Below are positions 16,601 through 25,177 of a stretch of 64,000 nucleotides of DNA, piece after piece (the first letter of the stretch is position 1; each line of letters begins with the position of its first letter). The notes below the pieces were generated by a model. That model was not told where the DNA came from and ran no database searches. It saw only the letters and a list, made by a program, of their open reading frames with translations. The stretch is taken from the NCBI RefSeq assembly GCF_000612585.1, contig NZ_JFCA01000022.1:1-64000 (forward strand). Reading direction: 5' to 3'. Source of the DNA: Pseudomonas sp. CHM02 (GTDB lineage Bacteria; Pseudomonadota; Gammaproteobacteria; Pseudomonadales; Pseudomonadaceae). The position numbers and the translations under genes were made by a program.

Positions 16601-17851
16601 TTACTCCTGAGCGATCTTGAGCGACACCGGCGGAACAAACCCTGGGTGACTGATGCGGTTGCGCTGCACGATCTCCCCAGCACGCGTGGAATCGCCAAAG
16701 CGCCTGTACGCAAGTACCAGGGCCGGGAGCGTTTCAGCGGGTGTCATGTCCACCAACCGCACACCAGATGCAGCCACGGCGGTCAGATGCTTTACCAGCA
16801 CCTGCCGCATGGTGGTCAACGCTCGGTAGTGATCAGGATCAGCCTTGAGCGATGCCTGCCAAATGGCCTCATTGAGCGTGTCGCGCAACTCGATCACATC
16901 ATCAGCCACCGGCACCTCTGGCCGATCCACCGGCGACACAGCTTGTTGATCGATCGCAGGCACCGAGTCCATCACCGCCGGGCGAATAGACACGGGCATC
17001 TCGCTGATGATTAAACCGACCTGCACCAACAGGGCGTCCTGCACCAGATCGGCAGTGGCCTGGGCCATGGCACTGGTGTCCACCCCATTGGCCTGGGTGA
17101 CCGTGTTGATATCGGTCACAGCCGACGTGTGTTGCGATGCGGTGGCCACCGTTGCGCGGTAGCTGGAACCGGGACTGGAAAAATCCAGCCCGGTGAAGTC
17201 GCTGAAATAGCTGGAGAACAAGCCCCCCAGCGCGCCGGGCGAGTTGATCAGGGACTGCACGAAACCACTGAGGTTGGTGAACAATCCCACCAGCGGAGCG
17301 AACTGGCGCTGGATCGCGCCATAGACGCCCGACAAGCTGTTGCGCAACCCGATGACACTGAGCCGCGCTTTGTCGATCTTTTCCATTGCCGTCTTGTACC
17401 GGGCCAGGGCTGAGTCCAATAGCCCTTCCGAAGACTTGACCACCTGTTGCCGAGTGTTCGCCGTGGCCGTGGGAAACTTGCGCGGCGTGTCGGGGTAGAA
17501 CGTCAGTTCAAACCTGGCGACGCCGCCCTCCCGACGATCATGAGTCAGCTCACATTCCCCGGCCTTTACCAGCATTCGGCCAAGCCAGGGATGCACCAGC
17601 TCGCCGGAGCCCTCCGTCTGCAAAGCCTCTTGCAGCTTGTCGCGCCGCTCAAAGCAATCGTCGCCGATCACCCAGGCGCTCATCCGATGGACTTGCGCCT
17701 GTTTGCCCAGGGCTTCGAAGTAGGGTTCGTCCCGCTGTGGGAATTCATGCAGCTGGCCTTTCTGACCGACCGGCACGGCGGCCTGCTCGATCAGAAAGCT
17801 GATGCCCCGGTACGATGCGAGCAGCAGCTGATCACGCCACGTTTGTTCCAT
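16601..17851 (-). CDS. Tail/DNA circularisation protein (Mu gpN family)
   Basis: The 416-aa product carries the DNA-circularisation N-terminal domain: WRDQLLLASYRGISFLIEQAA, HEFPQRDEPYFEALGKQAQVH, then GELVHPWLGRMLVKAGECELTHDRREGG. The C-terminal 250 residues are helical and variable. In Mu this protein (N) acts in tail assembly. It follows the tape measure gene with a 3-bp gap. Confidence 0.9.
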   Translation of the reverse strand: MEQTWRDQLLLASYRGISFLIEQAAVPVGQKGQLHEFPQRDEPYFEALGKQAQVHRMSAWVIGDDCFERRDKLQEALQTEGSGELVHPWLGRMLVKAGECELTHDRREGGVARFELTFYPDTPRKFPTATANTRQQVVKSSEGLLDSALARYKTAMEKIDKARLSVIGLRNSLSGVYGAIQRQFAPLVGLFTNLSGFVQSLINSPGALGGLFSSYFSDFTGLDFSSPGSSYRATVATASQHTSAVTDINTVTQANGVDTSAMAQATADLVQDALLVQVGLIISEMPVSIRPAVMDSVPAIDQQAVSPVDRPEVPVADDVIELRDTLNEAIWQASLKADPDHYRALTTMRQVLVKHLTAVAASGVRLVDMTPAETLPALVLAYRRFGDSTRAGEIVQRNRISHPGFVPPVSLKIAQE

Positions 17852-17854
17852 TGG

Positions 17855-19903
17855 CTACCTCTGCGTGCCGACTGTACGCTGGCCGATATTGGGTTTTATG
17901 GTCAGGCCGCGTTGGTTGGTTTGCGACTGTTCCACGGTCGTGCCTGGCGGCGCGCCGTTGAGGTTGATGTCGATTTTGCCATTGAGGTTCTGTGCATTGG
18001 CAGCGGCGGTTTGCTGCAACAAGCTACCCGGTGCAGCCATCTTGCTGGGGGCCTGCAGCAACTGGCCGGGATTGATACCCAGCTGGGAGTTGTTAGCCAA
18101 CTGGCGGCTCTGGGCCATCTGCACTGCATTCGCCTGAAGGAACTCACCAGTGCCGCCGCCGACGCCCGCATTGCGCAATCGCTGCTGATCGGCAAAGGCG
18201 TTGGCCTTGCTGGTGGCGGTTTCGATGAGCCCGTCACCACCCTCCCCGCCGCCGAAAAACTTCATCATGGGCTCAATGATTGGACGCAGTTTTTCCCACA
18301 GGTTCTTGAACCATGCACTGATCGGTTCCCAGTTCCTCACGATGTACCCCAACGGCGACCAATCGAACATCGTTTTGAGGAAGTCCATGACCGGTACAGA
18401 GAGCGCAACAACCACTCCCCATAGCGCCTTGAAAAAGCCCGTCAAAGGCTCCCAGTTCGACATAATCAAACCGATGGGCGTCCACGAGGCAAACGTCTTG
18501 AACATCTCCCAGGCAGCCATGGTAGGGCCTTTGATCTTGGCCCAGATGGCCTGAAAGTACGGGGCAATCGCTGACCAGTTTGCGACGATGAGCCCAGCTG
18601 CCAGCGCGATGCCGGATGCTACTAGGCCGATGGGATTGGCTTTCAACGCAAACGAAAGCAGCTTGGTAGCCACGATCGTCGAAACTATACCAAGCCGCAG
18701 CGCCGTGAAGGCAATCCCGGCAGCCGCAACACCCCGCACCACTTCGGGGTTAGCCTCTATCAGCTTCGCAAACTGAACTACCATCGGCCGAACTGCGTCC
18801 ACGACCGCGTTGACGGCAGGCAACATTGCATTGCCGATCGCCTTGGACACGTTGGTAGTTGCGTTTCGCAGAAGCCCCAGGTTGTTCTCAGTTGTTGCCG
18901 CGCGAGCCGCGTATTCCTTTTCCATCGAGCCCGCGTAAAGCGAAGCATCACCCACCTTGTTGAGGTTGCCTTTGAGCAAGTCGAGGTTGGAGACCAGTGA
19001 CACGATTGAGGTAACCGACTCTGAACCGAACAACTCGGTCAGCAGGCCAACACGCGATGCAGCATCAACCTTTCCGATCCGCTCCAGGATGTTCAAGATG
19101 GTGCCCTGAGCGTCGGTCTGCATCGACTTCGCCACTTGCTTGGAGTCCAGACGAATAGCCTTGAACGCCTGCGACTGAGCCTTCGTCGCCGACGCCCCTT
19201 TAGTCATCGCCAACATGAAATTCTTGATGCCTGTAGCCGCGACCTCCTGCTCCACGCCCACTCCGGCCATTGTTGCACCGAGTGCTGCGATCTGACCCGA
19301 TGCAAGCCCCGCCACTTCGCCGAGGGGACCAATGCGGGTAACGATATCTGAGATTTTTTTGGTGTTTGCTGGACCGGTATTGCCCAAGTAGTTGATGCGA
19401 TCGGCGAGATCCGTCACGCCGTCCTGCGTCAATTTGAACGACGTTCGCCAGGTCGCCATCATCTCCCCGCTTTGATCGGCAGTCTGGTCAAAAGCAATGC
19501 CCATTTTGACCGCGGATTCAGCGAAGCCCAGCAGCTCATTGCTGGCAAAACCAGCCTGACCTCCAGCGGCTACGATCTTGGCGATATCACCCGCAGCCAT
19601 GGGCAGCACCTCTGACATCCGGGTGATGTCGTCACCCATTTGCTTAAATTGCTCCGGGCTTTTGAAGTTAACCACCTTGTTAACGTTCGCCATTTCGGAT
19701 TCAAACTCGATGGCCGACCGCGTACCGATGGCAAAGGGCGCCGCCAGTGCGCCGCCAGTCACCAAATCCTTGATGCCGATTTTCCCCAAACCGGTTTTTT
19801 CCAGATTCTTCCTAAACGTCCCGACGTTCTTTTGAATTCCGGCAAGCTTCGGCGACAACTTGTCGACGCCGGTGATCAACGCCTTGAGCTGAAACTTATC
19901 CAT
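17855..19903 (-). CDS. Tail tape measure protein (TP901-like core)
   Basis: The 682-aa product has the TP901 core (SAIEFESEMANVNKVVNF, AAGGQAGFASNELLGFAESAVKMG, MATWRTSFKL, VTRIGPLGEVAGL). Membrane-like segments follow at about 395-440, then Trp-rich repeats (WSAIAPYFQAIWAKIKGP, WTPIGLIMSNWEPLTGFFKALWG, WSPLGYIVRNWEPISAWFKNLWE): three related units of about 60 residues. Tape measure length sets tail length, so this should be a fairly short contractile tail. Confidence 0.94.
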   Translation of the reverse strand: MDKFQLKALITGVDKLSPKLAGIQKNVGTFRKNLEKTGLGKIGIKDLVTGGALAAPFAIGTRSAIEFESEMANVNKVVNFKSPEQFKQMGDDITRMSEVLPMAAGDIAKIVAAGGQAGFASNELLGFAESAVKMGIAFDQTADQSGEMMATWRTSFKLTQDGVTDLADRINYLGNTGPANTKKISDIVTRIGPLGEVAGLASGQIAALGATMAGVGVEQEVAATGIKNFMLAMTKGASATKAQSQAFKAIRLDSKQVAKSMQTDAQGTILNILERIGKVDAASRVGLLTELFGSESVTSIVSLVSNLDLLKGNLNKVGDASLYAGSMEKEYAARAATTENNLGLLRNATTNVSKAIGNAMLPAVNAVVDAVRPMVVQFAKLIEANPEVVRGVAAAGIAFTALRLGIVSTIVATKLLSFALKANPIGLVASGIALAAGLIVANWSAIAPYFQAIWAKIKGPTMAAWEMFKTFASWTPIGLIMSNWEPLTGFFKALWGVVVALSVPVMDFLKTMFDWSPLGYIVRNWEPISAWFKNLWEKLRPIIEPMMKFFGGGEGGDGLIETATSKANAFADQQRLRNAGVGGGTGEFLQANAVQMAQSRQLANNSQLGINPGQLLQAPSKMAAPGSLLQQTAAANAQNLNGKIDINLNGAPPGTTVEQSQTNQRGLTIKPNIGQRTVGTQR

Positions 19904-19905
19904 GG

Positions 19906-20336
19906 TTATGCCTGCTGCGTTTTATTGATGCGCTGTGCGTGCTCCAGTGATTCACAGAGCACATCCAGGGGACGGGCCATCATCAGCTCAGGGTCTGTTT
20001 TCCAAAACCAAGCCAAGTCATAAGCGACGGCTATCAGGTCGGAGACTTCGCTGATGCCGCGTTCATGAAAAAACGGGTGACGGCCCAAGCGAGGTCGTTC
20101 AGGTCTGAAAGATCCAGCTGATTGACCGAGGAAGCCGGGATTGCAGCGCAAACAGCGATATATTTGGCCGCGACATCCGTGTCGATTTTTACCTCTTCGT
20201 CTTGACCGATCTTGTAGGGCAACGACTTTATCGCCCGCACCTCTTGAACTGTCGGCCGGCGGAGATTCAATTGGGTCACGGTCTCGCCGTGGGCTTCGAT
20301 TGGGACTTGCAACGTTACTGTTAAGCTCATTGCCAT
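19906..20336 (-). CDS. Tail assembly chaperone G-T, -1 frameshift fusion
   Basis: The downstream frame has no good start of its own but continues with HERGISEVSDLIAVAYDLAWFWKTDPEL to a stop at 19906. The slippery heptamer T-TTT-TTC (20067-20073, minus strand) sits in the right phase: after codon 90 a -1 slip joins the two frames exactly, giving a product of about 143 aa. This matches the programmed frameshift of lambda G-GT and Mu-like chaperones. The T extension binds the tape measure protein encoded next. Confidence 0.82.
20034..20336 (-). CDS. Tail assembly chaperone G (unshifted product)
   Basis: The 100-aa product matches Mu gp41-type tail assembly proteins: an N-terminal strand-rich part (LTVTLQVPIEAHGETVTQLNLRRP), then TVQEVRAIKSLPY and an acidic helix LDLSDLNDLAWAVTRFF. 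It begins at the end of the tube gene with a 10-bp overlap and is the major chaperone for tape measure folding. A second in-frame ATG at 20330 is better spaced from AAGGGG and may be the true start. Confidence 0.88.
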   Translation of the reverse strand: MAMSLTVTLQVPIEAHGETVTQLNLRRPTVQEVRAIKSLPYKIGQDEEVKIDTDVAAKYIAVCAAIPASSVNQLDLSDLNDLAWAVTRFFMNAASAKSPT

Positions 20337-20680
20337 GACCCCTTGATGCCATCGAATTGCAACTCAACAGTGCCGTCGTCAGCCTTGAACGAAGGCTCAT
20401 CGACCAGGTACGCACCGGCCAGGACGTACACACGCCCGTTTTTGAACTCGGTCGTGACCGTCATATCGCGGCCATTCGCCAACGTTTTGATAGGAAAACC
20501 CGGCTCAAGGATCGCCGTCATCTTGACGTAAGGCGCCAACTCCTCTTCCTTGTAGAAGCCCGGAAAAATCGTTTCCCGCTTCACATCCATCAAAGGGGCT
20601 TCCGCGCCGCCGGTGATAGTCAGTTGGACGCCATCCACTTTTACGTAGGTGGTACCCGCCACTAATTGACCCATGGTCAT
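20327..20680 (-). CDS. Phage tail tube protein (Mu gpM family)
   Basis: The 117-aa product reads AGTTYVKVDGVQLTITGGAE near the start and GRVYVLAGAYLVDEPSFKADDGTVELQFDG near the end, the pattern of Mu-like tail tube proteins. It assembles into the inner tube under the sheath. It follows the sheath gene after a 66-bp gap containing a terminator-like hairpin, and overlaps the chaperone gene. Confidence 0.9.
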   Translation of the reverse strand: MTMGQLVAGTTYVKVDGVQLTITGGAEAPLMDVKRETIFPGFYKEEELAPYVKMTAILEPGFPIKTLANGRDMTVTTEFKNGRVYVLAGAYLVDEPSFKADDGTVELQFDGIKGSWQ

Positions 20681-20693
20681 AGTCTCCAGAATG

Positions 20694-20715
20694 CAAAAGC
20701 CCGCGCAGGGCGGGC
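20694..20715 (-). terminator. Terminator-like hairpin between sheath and tube genes
   Basis: The stem GCCCGC/GCGGGC (20699-20704 with 20710-20715, 5-nt loop) is followed on the minus strand by TTTTGC. The T-tract is short, so termination may be partial. Confidence 0.5.
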
Positions 20716-20746
20716 CAGGGTTGGTCAGAAAATACGGCGAGGGGGA

Positions 20747-22243
20747 TTAAGCGGCGTCGCTGTATTGCAGGCGGAACTGATTGAGCAACGCAAACACCCG
20801 CAACCCATTGATGTAATCAGGCGGGAACAACACGTTGACCCGGCTCGGGTCGTTACTGTCCCGCTCAACAATCAGATGCGCGGCGAACAGTTCGGCGTTT
20901 TCCACGTGGCCTTCCAACTCCAACTGCATGTACTGCGCGATCAGCTCGCCACGAATAGTGCTCGGAGTCACGATCGGCTGGCCGGCACCGAACCGGGTAC
21001 CATCGTTGGCCAGCTTGTGGCGCCCGTACTTGCTGGTAATGACGCTCTGCATCCGACGAATGATAAACGCCGACTGGTGCATGGTCTCGCTGTCCAGGTA
21101 GGAGTTATCCGCCTGGCCGTAAGCGTTTTTCTGGTACGTGGTGATTGAGCGCTGGATGCGCACATAACCACCTTCGTAATACGCCGTGGCGATACCGTAG
21201 CTGAGCAACGACTGACGTTCCGTGAGCGTGAAACGCTCACTGGCCGGAGCAGGATCCAGACCTGGTAGGCTACCGCTTTGCGTCGGGCGGCTGGCATCAG
21301 CAGAGATGAACACCGCCGTACGCGCGGCCAACGTCGCAGCCTGCACCCAAAACGGCTGGGGCACACCTGCCTCCATTGCCTGGATCGTGACATGCTGATC
21401 ATTGCGCGTCTGCCCTGCCGCAACCAGAGTGCCTAAGGTTCCGCGCTTGGCGGCGTACACATGGCCGAACAGTTGCTTGGCCCAACTCCAGCGGCCAACA
21501 CTGTCATCCATCGCCCCCTTCCAGGCGTCCAAGGTGTTGGTGTCGGTCCACGGAACGCACAGAAACTCGAAAGGCTCATCGCCCAAAGCGGCCAGAGCGT
21601 CAACCTGGTCGGGCACACCGGCTCCCTGAGTCATTTTGGTCAGAACAACCGTGAGGCCCGCCGGAGTGACTTCGCCATTTGTTCTGCCCAGGCGGTTGAG
21701 TTGCAGGTTGATATCGTTGCCGCTCTCACCCTTCCACTTGCAGGTAAGGGTAACGACGCCTGCCGCTGCAACAGCGGTGACCGGTAGATCTTCCGTGGCG
21801 TTGATCTTCACCGCCAGCGCCGAGGCGGCGATGGCTGGTGTTGCGGCGGCGGTGACTGTTGCCTGTACACGCACGCCGCCGACGTACAGGTTCAGCAGTC
21901 CGGATTCCGTTGCAGCACCAGTGACCGTAACGGTAGCAGTGGCCACAACGCCTTCGTCATTTTGCAAGGGCAGGCACCACACCTCACCGACCGGGTCCAC
22001 TTTGCGCCATGCTTCGTACATTGAGGCGAGCATCGAGCCGGCCCCGCCGATGCTATTCGCCAGGCCCAGGCTTGGTACCAGCACCAGACCGCCGATATTG
22101 TCACCGGCAGCATCACTGTTGACCTGGGCGACGATCAGCCGGCGCATTGCCGACGACGCCGTGTTAGCCGCCGAGTTGTCCATCTCCGCGTAAAACAGCG
22201 GTACCCGAATGTCGGCCGGGATATTGCTGAATCCAATAGCCAT
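20747..22243 (-). CDS. Contractile tail sheath protein (Mu gpL family)
   Basis: The 498-aa product starts with IGFSNIPADIRVPLFYAEMDNSAA, the recognised opening of Mu-like sheath proteins. It has a Val/Ala/Thr-rich insertion domain (about 105-175) and a conserved C-terminal domain (YLDSETMHQSAFIIRRMQSVITSKYGRHKLANDGTRFG). Its presence defines the phage as a myovirus. It overlaps the DUF2635 gene by 1 bp. Confidence 0.95.
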   Translation of the reverse strand: MAIGFSNIPADIRVPLFYAEMDNSAANTASSAMRRLIVAQVNSDAAGDNIGGLVLVPSLGLANSIGGAGSMLASMYEAWRKVDPVGEVWCLPLQNDEGVVATATVTVTGAATESGLLNLYVGGVRVQATVTAAATPAIAASALAVKINATEDLPVTAVAAAGVVTLTCKWKGESGNDINLQLNRLGRTNGEVTPAGLTVVLTKMTQGAGVPDQVDALAALGDEPFEFLCVPWTDTNTLDAWKGAMDDSVGRWSWAKQLFGHVYAAKRGTLGTLVAAGQTRNDQHVTIQAMEAGVPQPFWVQAATLAARTAVFISADASRPTQSGSLPGLDPAPASERFTLTERQSLLSYGIATAYYEGGYVRIQRSITTYQKNAYGQADNSYLDSETMHQSAFIIRRMQSVITSKYGRHKLANDGTRFGAGQPIVTPSTIRGELIAQYMQLELEGHVENAELFAAHLIVERDSNDPSRVNVLFPPDYINGLRVFALLNQFRLQYSDAA

Positions 22244-22437
22244 TATTTAGGCTCCTCGGGTTTCGCCGCCTTGGCGGCCTTGGTGGTGGTTTCAACGGTG
22301 ATGTCGCCGTCTGCCAAGCGGCGGCGCCAATACGCGTTATCGGGAACCTCACGACCCGCGCCAGGCAACAGGTCGCCAGCCTCCGGGTCAGGCACGGCAC
22401 GGCCAGCGGCCGGCACCACAGTGATGCGCTTGGTCAT
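22243..22437 (-). CDS. DUF2635 protein (Mu gp38-like)
   Basis: The 64-aa product begins TKRITVVPAAGRAVPDPEAGDLLPGAGREVP, the family pattern, and ends in a Lys/Ala/Glu-rich tail. It lies immediately before the sheath gene, as in Mu, and probably assists sheath or tail assembly. Confidence 0.88.
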   Translation of the reverse strand: MTKRITVVPAAGRAVPDPEAGDLLPGAGREVPDNAYWRRRLADGDITVETTTKAAKAAKPEEPK

Positions 22438-23024
22438 GGTGTTACATCTCCTGAGAATTTCACTTCGATGCGCCCATCCGGGCCAGGTCGTTGCAGGTTG
22501 GGGTCAGCAGGATCAATGCAGTCCATGTCAAAGTTGACGCCGGTAAATCCGGGCAACCCATCCAGTTCCAGTTCGTGCCAGGTCTCCGCAGGATCATTGG
22601 CCGCGTTCCGCCCGATCTGGAAGCGGGCCGAGAAGGTGAAGCGGTAGACCACTCGACTACGGTTGATGGAAAGCAGTTCGCCTCCCTCGTACTCGATCGG
22701 CGTGTATTCCGGGGCGGGCTTCCAGGCAATCAAGGCCCGCCAGATCTCCGCCCGGAATAGATGGGTGAGGTCCGCCGCCTCCTGGCCGCGCTCATCCCGG
22801 GTATCCACCACCAGAACAACGTCGAAAAAATCGGTGATTGCCTGGCGCAGACCATTCTGAACATCGTTTTCAGCGGCCTTGTCGGATACCGCGATCACGT
22901 ACGCTGAGGGATGGCTCAGCTTTGCGCTGGCGGCAACCGCCTCGAAATCAATGCCACCCGCTACGCGACCTGAAAAACTTGGGCAGTACTGGCGCAGGTG
23001 AGCAACGATTGGGGAGATCTTCAT
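22434..23024 (-). CDS. Tail terminator-like protein (Mu gp37, DUF1834)
   Basis: The 196-aa product has the gp37 pattern: PIVAHLRQYCPSFSGRVAGG at the start, HPSAYVIAVSD, QAITDFFDVVLVVDTRDERGQ, and RVVYRFTFSARFQIG later. It is probably the tail terminator or minor tail protein. It overlaps gp38-like by 4 bp. Upstream lies a moron-like gene with its own terminator. Confidence 0.85.
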   Translation of the reverse strand: MKISPIVAHLRQYCPSFSGRVAGGIDFEAVAASAKLSHPSAYVIAVSDKAAENDVQNGLRQAITDFFDVVLVVDTRDERGQEAADLTHLFRAEIWRALIAWKPAPEYTPIEYEGGELLSINRSRVVYRFTFSARFQIGRNAANDPAETWHELELDGLPGFTGVNFDMDCIDPADPNLQRPGPDGRIEVKFSGDVTP

Positions 23025-23041
23025 GGGCGAATTCCAGGTAA

Positions 23042-23064
23042 TAAAAAACCCCGCCGTGGCGAGG
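23042..23064 (-). terminator. Terminator of the moron-like gene
   Basis: The stem CCTCGCC/GGCGGGG (23058-23064 with 23049-23055, one G-T pair) is followed on the minus strand by TTTTTT. It lies 22 bp after the stop of the gene ending at 23087 and just before the gp37-like gene. Confidence 0.7.
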
Positions 23065-23086
23065 TTGTTTATTGAGTCGATATTGA

Positions 23087-23674
23087 TCAGCTCTTTTTGA
23101 ACTGCTCGACGATTGCAGAAACGTCGATGTCAGACGGCAATGGCAGTGGCGACACCTCAATCACGCTTTCGTTGGAAAACGTCGTTGAGGCTTTGCCACT
23201 TGCGGTGCCGTTGATGGATTTGAATTTACCACCAGCGTACTCCCAAACTTGAGGTGCGCTGGTTGCGCCTACGCGCACGCCAACGCAGCCAACGTAGGAG
23301 CGACTACCAATTACCTTTGGAGTGCAAGAAACCGATCCATCGGCATACACCTTGTGTTTCAGATACAGCAGCGTGATCTCGTCAATAGCGGCGCCCGGGG
23401 CTTCCTTTACCGTTGACTCGTCCGTTGCCTGCCGCGCAGCAACCGCGTTTTCATTCGCGGCCTGCCGGTCGCGATCAATCGTCGCCTGCGCCTGCTTTTG
23501 GGCCTCTGTAGGCTCGGGTGCGACCACAGCCAGAACAGCTGTTGCAACGACAATCCCGACAATGGCCCCCACCAGGTTGCCCGCAACCAAGCTCAGCTTG
23601 CCGCGTTTCCGTACAACAAGAACCCATACGGCAGCCCATATAGCCAGGCTTAAGGCCAACAACATCCCTTCCAT
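23087..23674 (-). CDS. Membrane-anchored moron-like protein, unknown function
   Basis: The 195-aa product has two N-terminal membrane helices (MLLALSLAIWAAVWVLVV and NLVGAIVGIVVATAVLAVVAP), a Gln/Ala/Arg helical linker, and a soluble domain with three Cys in SVSCTPKVIGSRSYVGCVG (two) and a KFKSINGT strand. I chose the start at 23674 because AAAGGAG precedes it by 8 bases. It interrupts the conserved head-to-tail gene order and has its own terminator, typical of a moron. Superinfection exclusion or host-surface modification is possible but unproven. Confidence 0.6.
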   Translation of the reverse strand: MEGMLLALSLAIWAAVWVLVVRKRGKLSLVAGNLVGAIVGIVVATAVLAVVAPEPTEAQKQAQATIDRDRQAANENAVAARQATDESTVKEAPGAAIDEITLLYLKHKVYADGSVSCTPKVIGSRSYVGCVGVRVGATSAPQVWEYAGGKFKSINGTASGKASTTFSNESVIEVSPLPLPSDIDVSAIVEQFKKS

Positions 23675-23743
23675 CACAAACACTCCTTTAATGACGAAAA
23701 GGAAGCCTACAACATCTACAGGCAGTAAGTCATAGCGAAACAA

Positions 23744-24265
23744 TCAGCCCAGTGCATCCGCAAAAGCTTGCGACAAAATCGCTCGCACAGCCGAGGAAGA
23801 GTCCTGCAGGGCGTCACTCATGTAGTTTGCCCGAGGCTCAATACGCCAGCCGTTGCTCTTGCGTTCAGCGACCAGAGCAGCGCGGGCGCCCTTACGGCGT
23901 CGGTTGCTCTTGCCGCTCCCGGCACCCGGTGCCAGCTTCTTGATACGACCACCCAACCGCACGCCGTAGTGCAGGTAAGCTGGATAGTATTCCGACATGG
24001 CACCTGTTTTGTAGGGCGCAATCTTCACCAGGAAGCCCGAGCGGGACACCTTGAAGTTGATCGAATCCAGCAAGGCCCCGGTGCGATTCACCGGGTAGCT
24101 TTCCTGGCCACGGGACAATGCCACGTTGAGCTGTGCTCGCTGCCGCACCAACTTGCCGGCTTTGCGCATTGCTGCGCGGATCTTCTTCTTGTCGAAGGCT
24201 TCGCGTTCGAACTTTTCGAAGCCTTCGATGTGAATGTATCCATCAACACCAACTGAGTTAGCCAT
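23744..24265 (-). CDS. HK97 gp10-type tail completion protein
   Basis: The 173-aa product has the gp10/minor tail pattern: an N-terminal strand region, KKKIRAAMRKAGKLVRQRAQLNVA (the amphipathic helix), YPVNRTGALLDSI, VKIAPYKTGAMSEYYPAYLHYGV, and a basic GSGKSNRRRKG loop. It joins head connector and tail. GGGGGG precedes the ATG at 24265, which is inside the upstream gene (8-bp overlap). Confidence 0.85.
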   Translation of the reverse strand: MANSVGVDGYIHIEGFEKFEREAFDKKKIRAAMRKAGKLVRQRAQLNVALSRGQESYPVNRTGALLDSINFKVSRSGFLVKIAPYKTGAMSEYYPAYLHYGVRLGGRIKKLAPGAGSGKSNRRRKGARAALVAERKSNGWRIEPRANYMSDALQDSSSAVRAILSQAFADALG

Positions 24266-24620
24266 ATATCCCCCCACCAGGCTGAGCCGCGCCCAACTCC
24301 TCGACTTCCAGCAGCGTGTAGCGCCGAGTCCCATTCATATCAGCCACACGCTTCACCCGATAGATCGAGCCACCGTGAACAACCTCATGCGCATCACTCA
24401 TGCCTTTCAAGTAATACAGGATGACGCGGTGGGTGATCTTCACCTCTGTCTGAACGCCATTAGCGTAGACAGCGGTGCCGACCGGCTCTATCTTCGCCCA
24501 CCGCTGCTTCTGATCGGTGAACAGCGAATCGAGCCCCAGGTCAGGCGCCGGTGTGTCTGACCGCAATCGCAGGGTGATACGCCGGTCCAGTTCGCCGGCA
24601 CTCGGTTCGCGCATTGCCAT
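24258..24620 (-). CDS. Head closure / head-tail adaptor protein
   Basis: The 120-aa product has the SPP1 gp16/HK97 adaptor pattern: EPSAGELDRRITLRLRSDTP, WAKIEPVGTAVYANG, THRVILYYLKGM, SIYRVKRVADMNGTRRYTLLEVEEL. It closes the portal channel after packaging. It follows the connector gene with a 2-bp gap. Confidence 0.9.
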   Translation of the reverse strand: MAMREPSAGELDRRITLRLRSDTPAPDLGLDSLFTDQKQRWAKIEPVGTAVYANGVQTEVKITHRVILYYLKGMSDAHEVVHGGSIYRVKRVADMNGTRRYTLLEVEELGAAQPGGGIYG

Positions 24621-24622
24621 GG

Positions 24623-25174
24623 TCAGAACCTCGGCGGTACGGTGATCTCAGCCACCAGGTGATCAAGAAACGCTGACGGCAACTCAGAGAGTGTCTGTCC
24701 CACCAGGAACATTTCCGGGTGTCTGTAGATCGTCGCCGCCGCCATCAACAGCCAGTTGCGTACGCCGGGGTGGAGGCTTACATCCAGCCCCGCCTTGTAA
24801 CGGATACGGAGCCGACCAACCGGCCGAGTTCCAGTGAAGTGCATGAAACTTTCCCGCTGATCCTGGCGCAGTTCGAAGGGGCCAACTTGCTCGACCCAGC
24901 CACCGTCGGCCTGCTGGGAGAACACCGAAACGATTTCGCTTGCCTGGCCAACATCGAGGGCATGCCCGCTCTGCCTGTCTGCGGGCCACTCTTCTTCGTA
25001 AACAGCACCGCGAATTGCCGCGCCTGTTTTCGACTCGCATTGAGTGGTGACGCCAGGGATGATGATTTGCTCGATCAGCTCCGGCGCCATGTCCTCCGGC
25101 TCGACACGACACTGAAACGCCACCTGCTCAAGCGTCAGGACCGGATCACCGAAGTACTCAATTCGACGGGCCAT
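24623..25174 (-). CDS. HK97 gp6-like head-tail connector
   Basis: The 183-aa product is mostly helical: VLTLEQVAFQCRVEPEDMAPELIEQIIIPGVTTQCE at the start, an internal beta insert, then the conserved C-terminal helix VRNWLLMAAATIYRHPEMF. The family forms the ring below the portal. It follows the small acidic gene by 3 bp. Confidence 0.88.
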   Translation of the reverse strand: MARRIEYFGDPVLTLEQVAFQCRVEPEDMAPELIEQIIIPGVTTQCESKTGAAIRGAVYEEEWPADRQSGHALDVGQASEIVSVFSQQADGGWVEQVGPFELRQDQRESFMHFTGTRPVGRLRIRYKAGLDVSLHPGVRNWLLMAAATIYRHPEMFLVGQTLSELPSAFLDHLVAEITVPPRF

Positions 25175-25177
25175 GAC

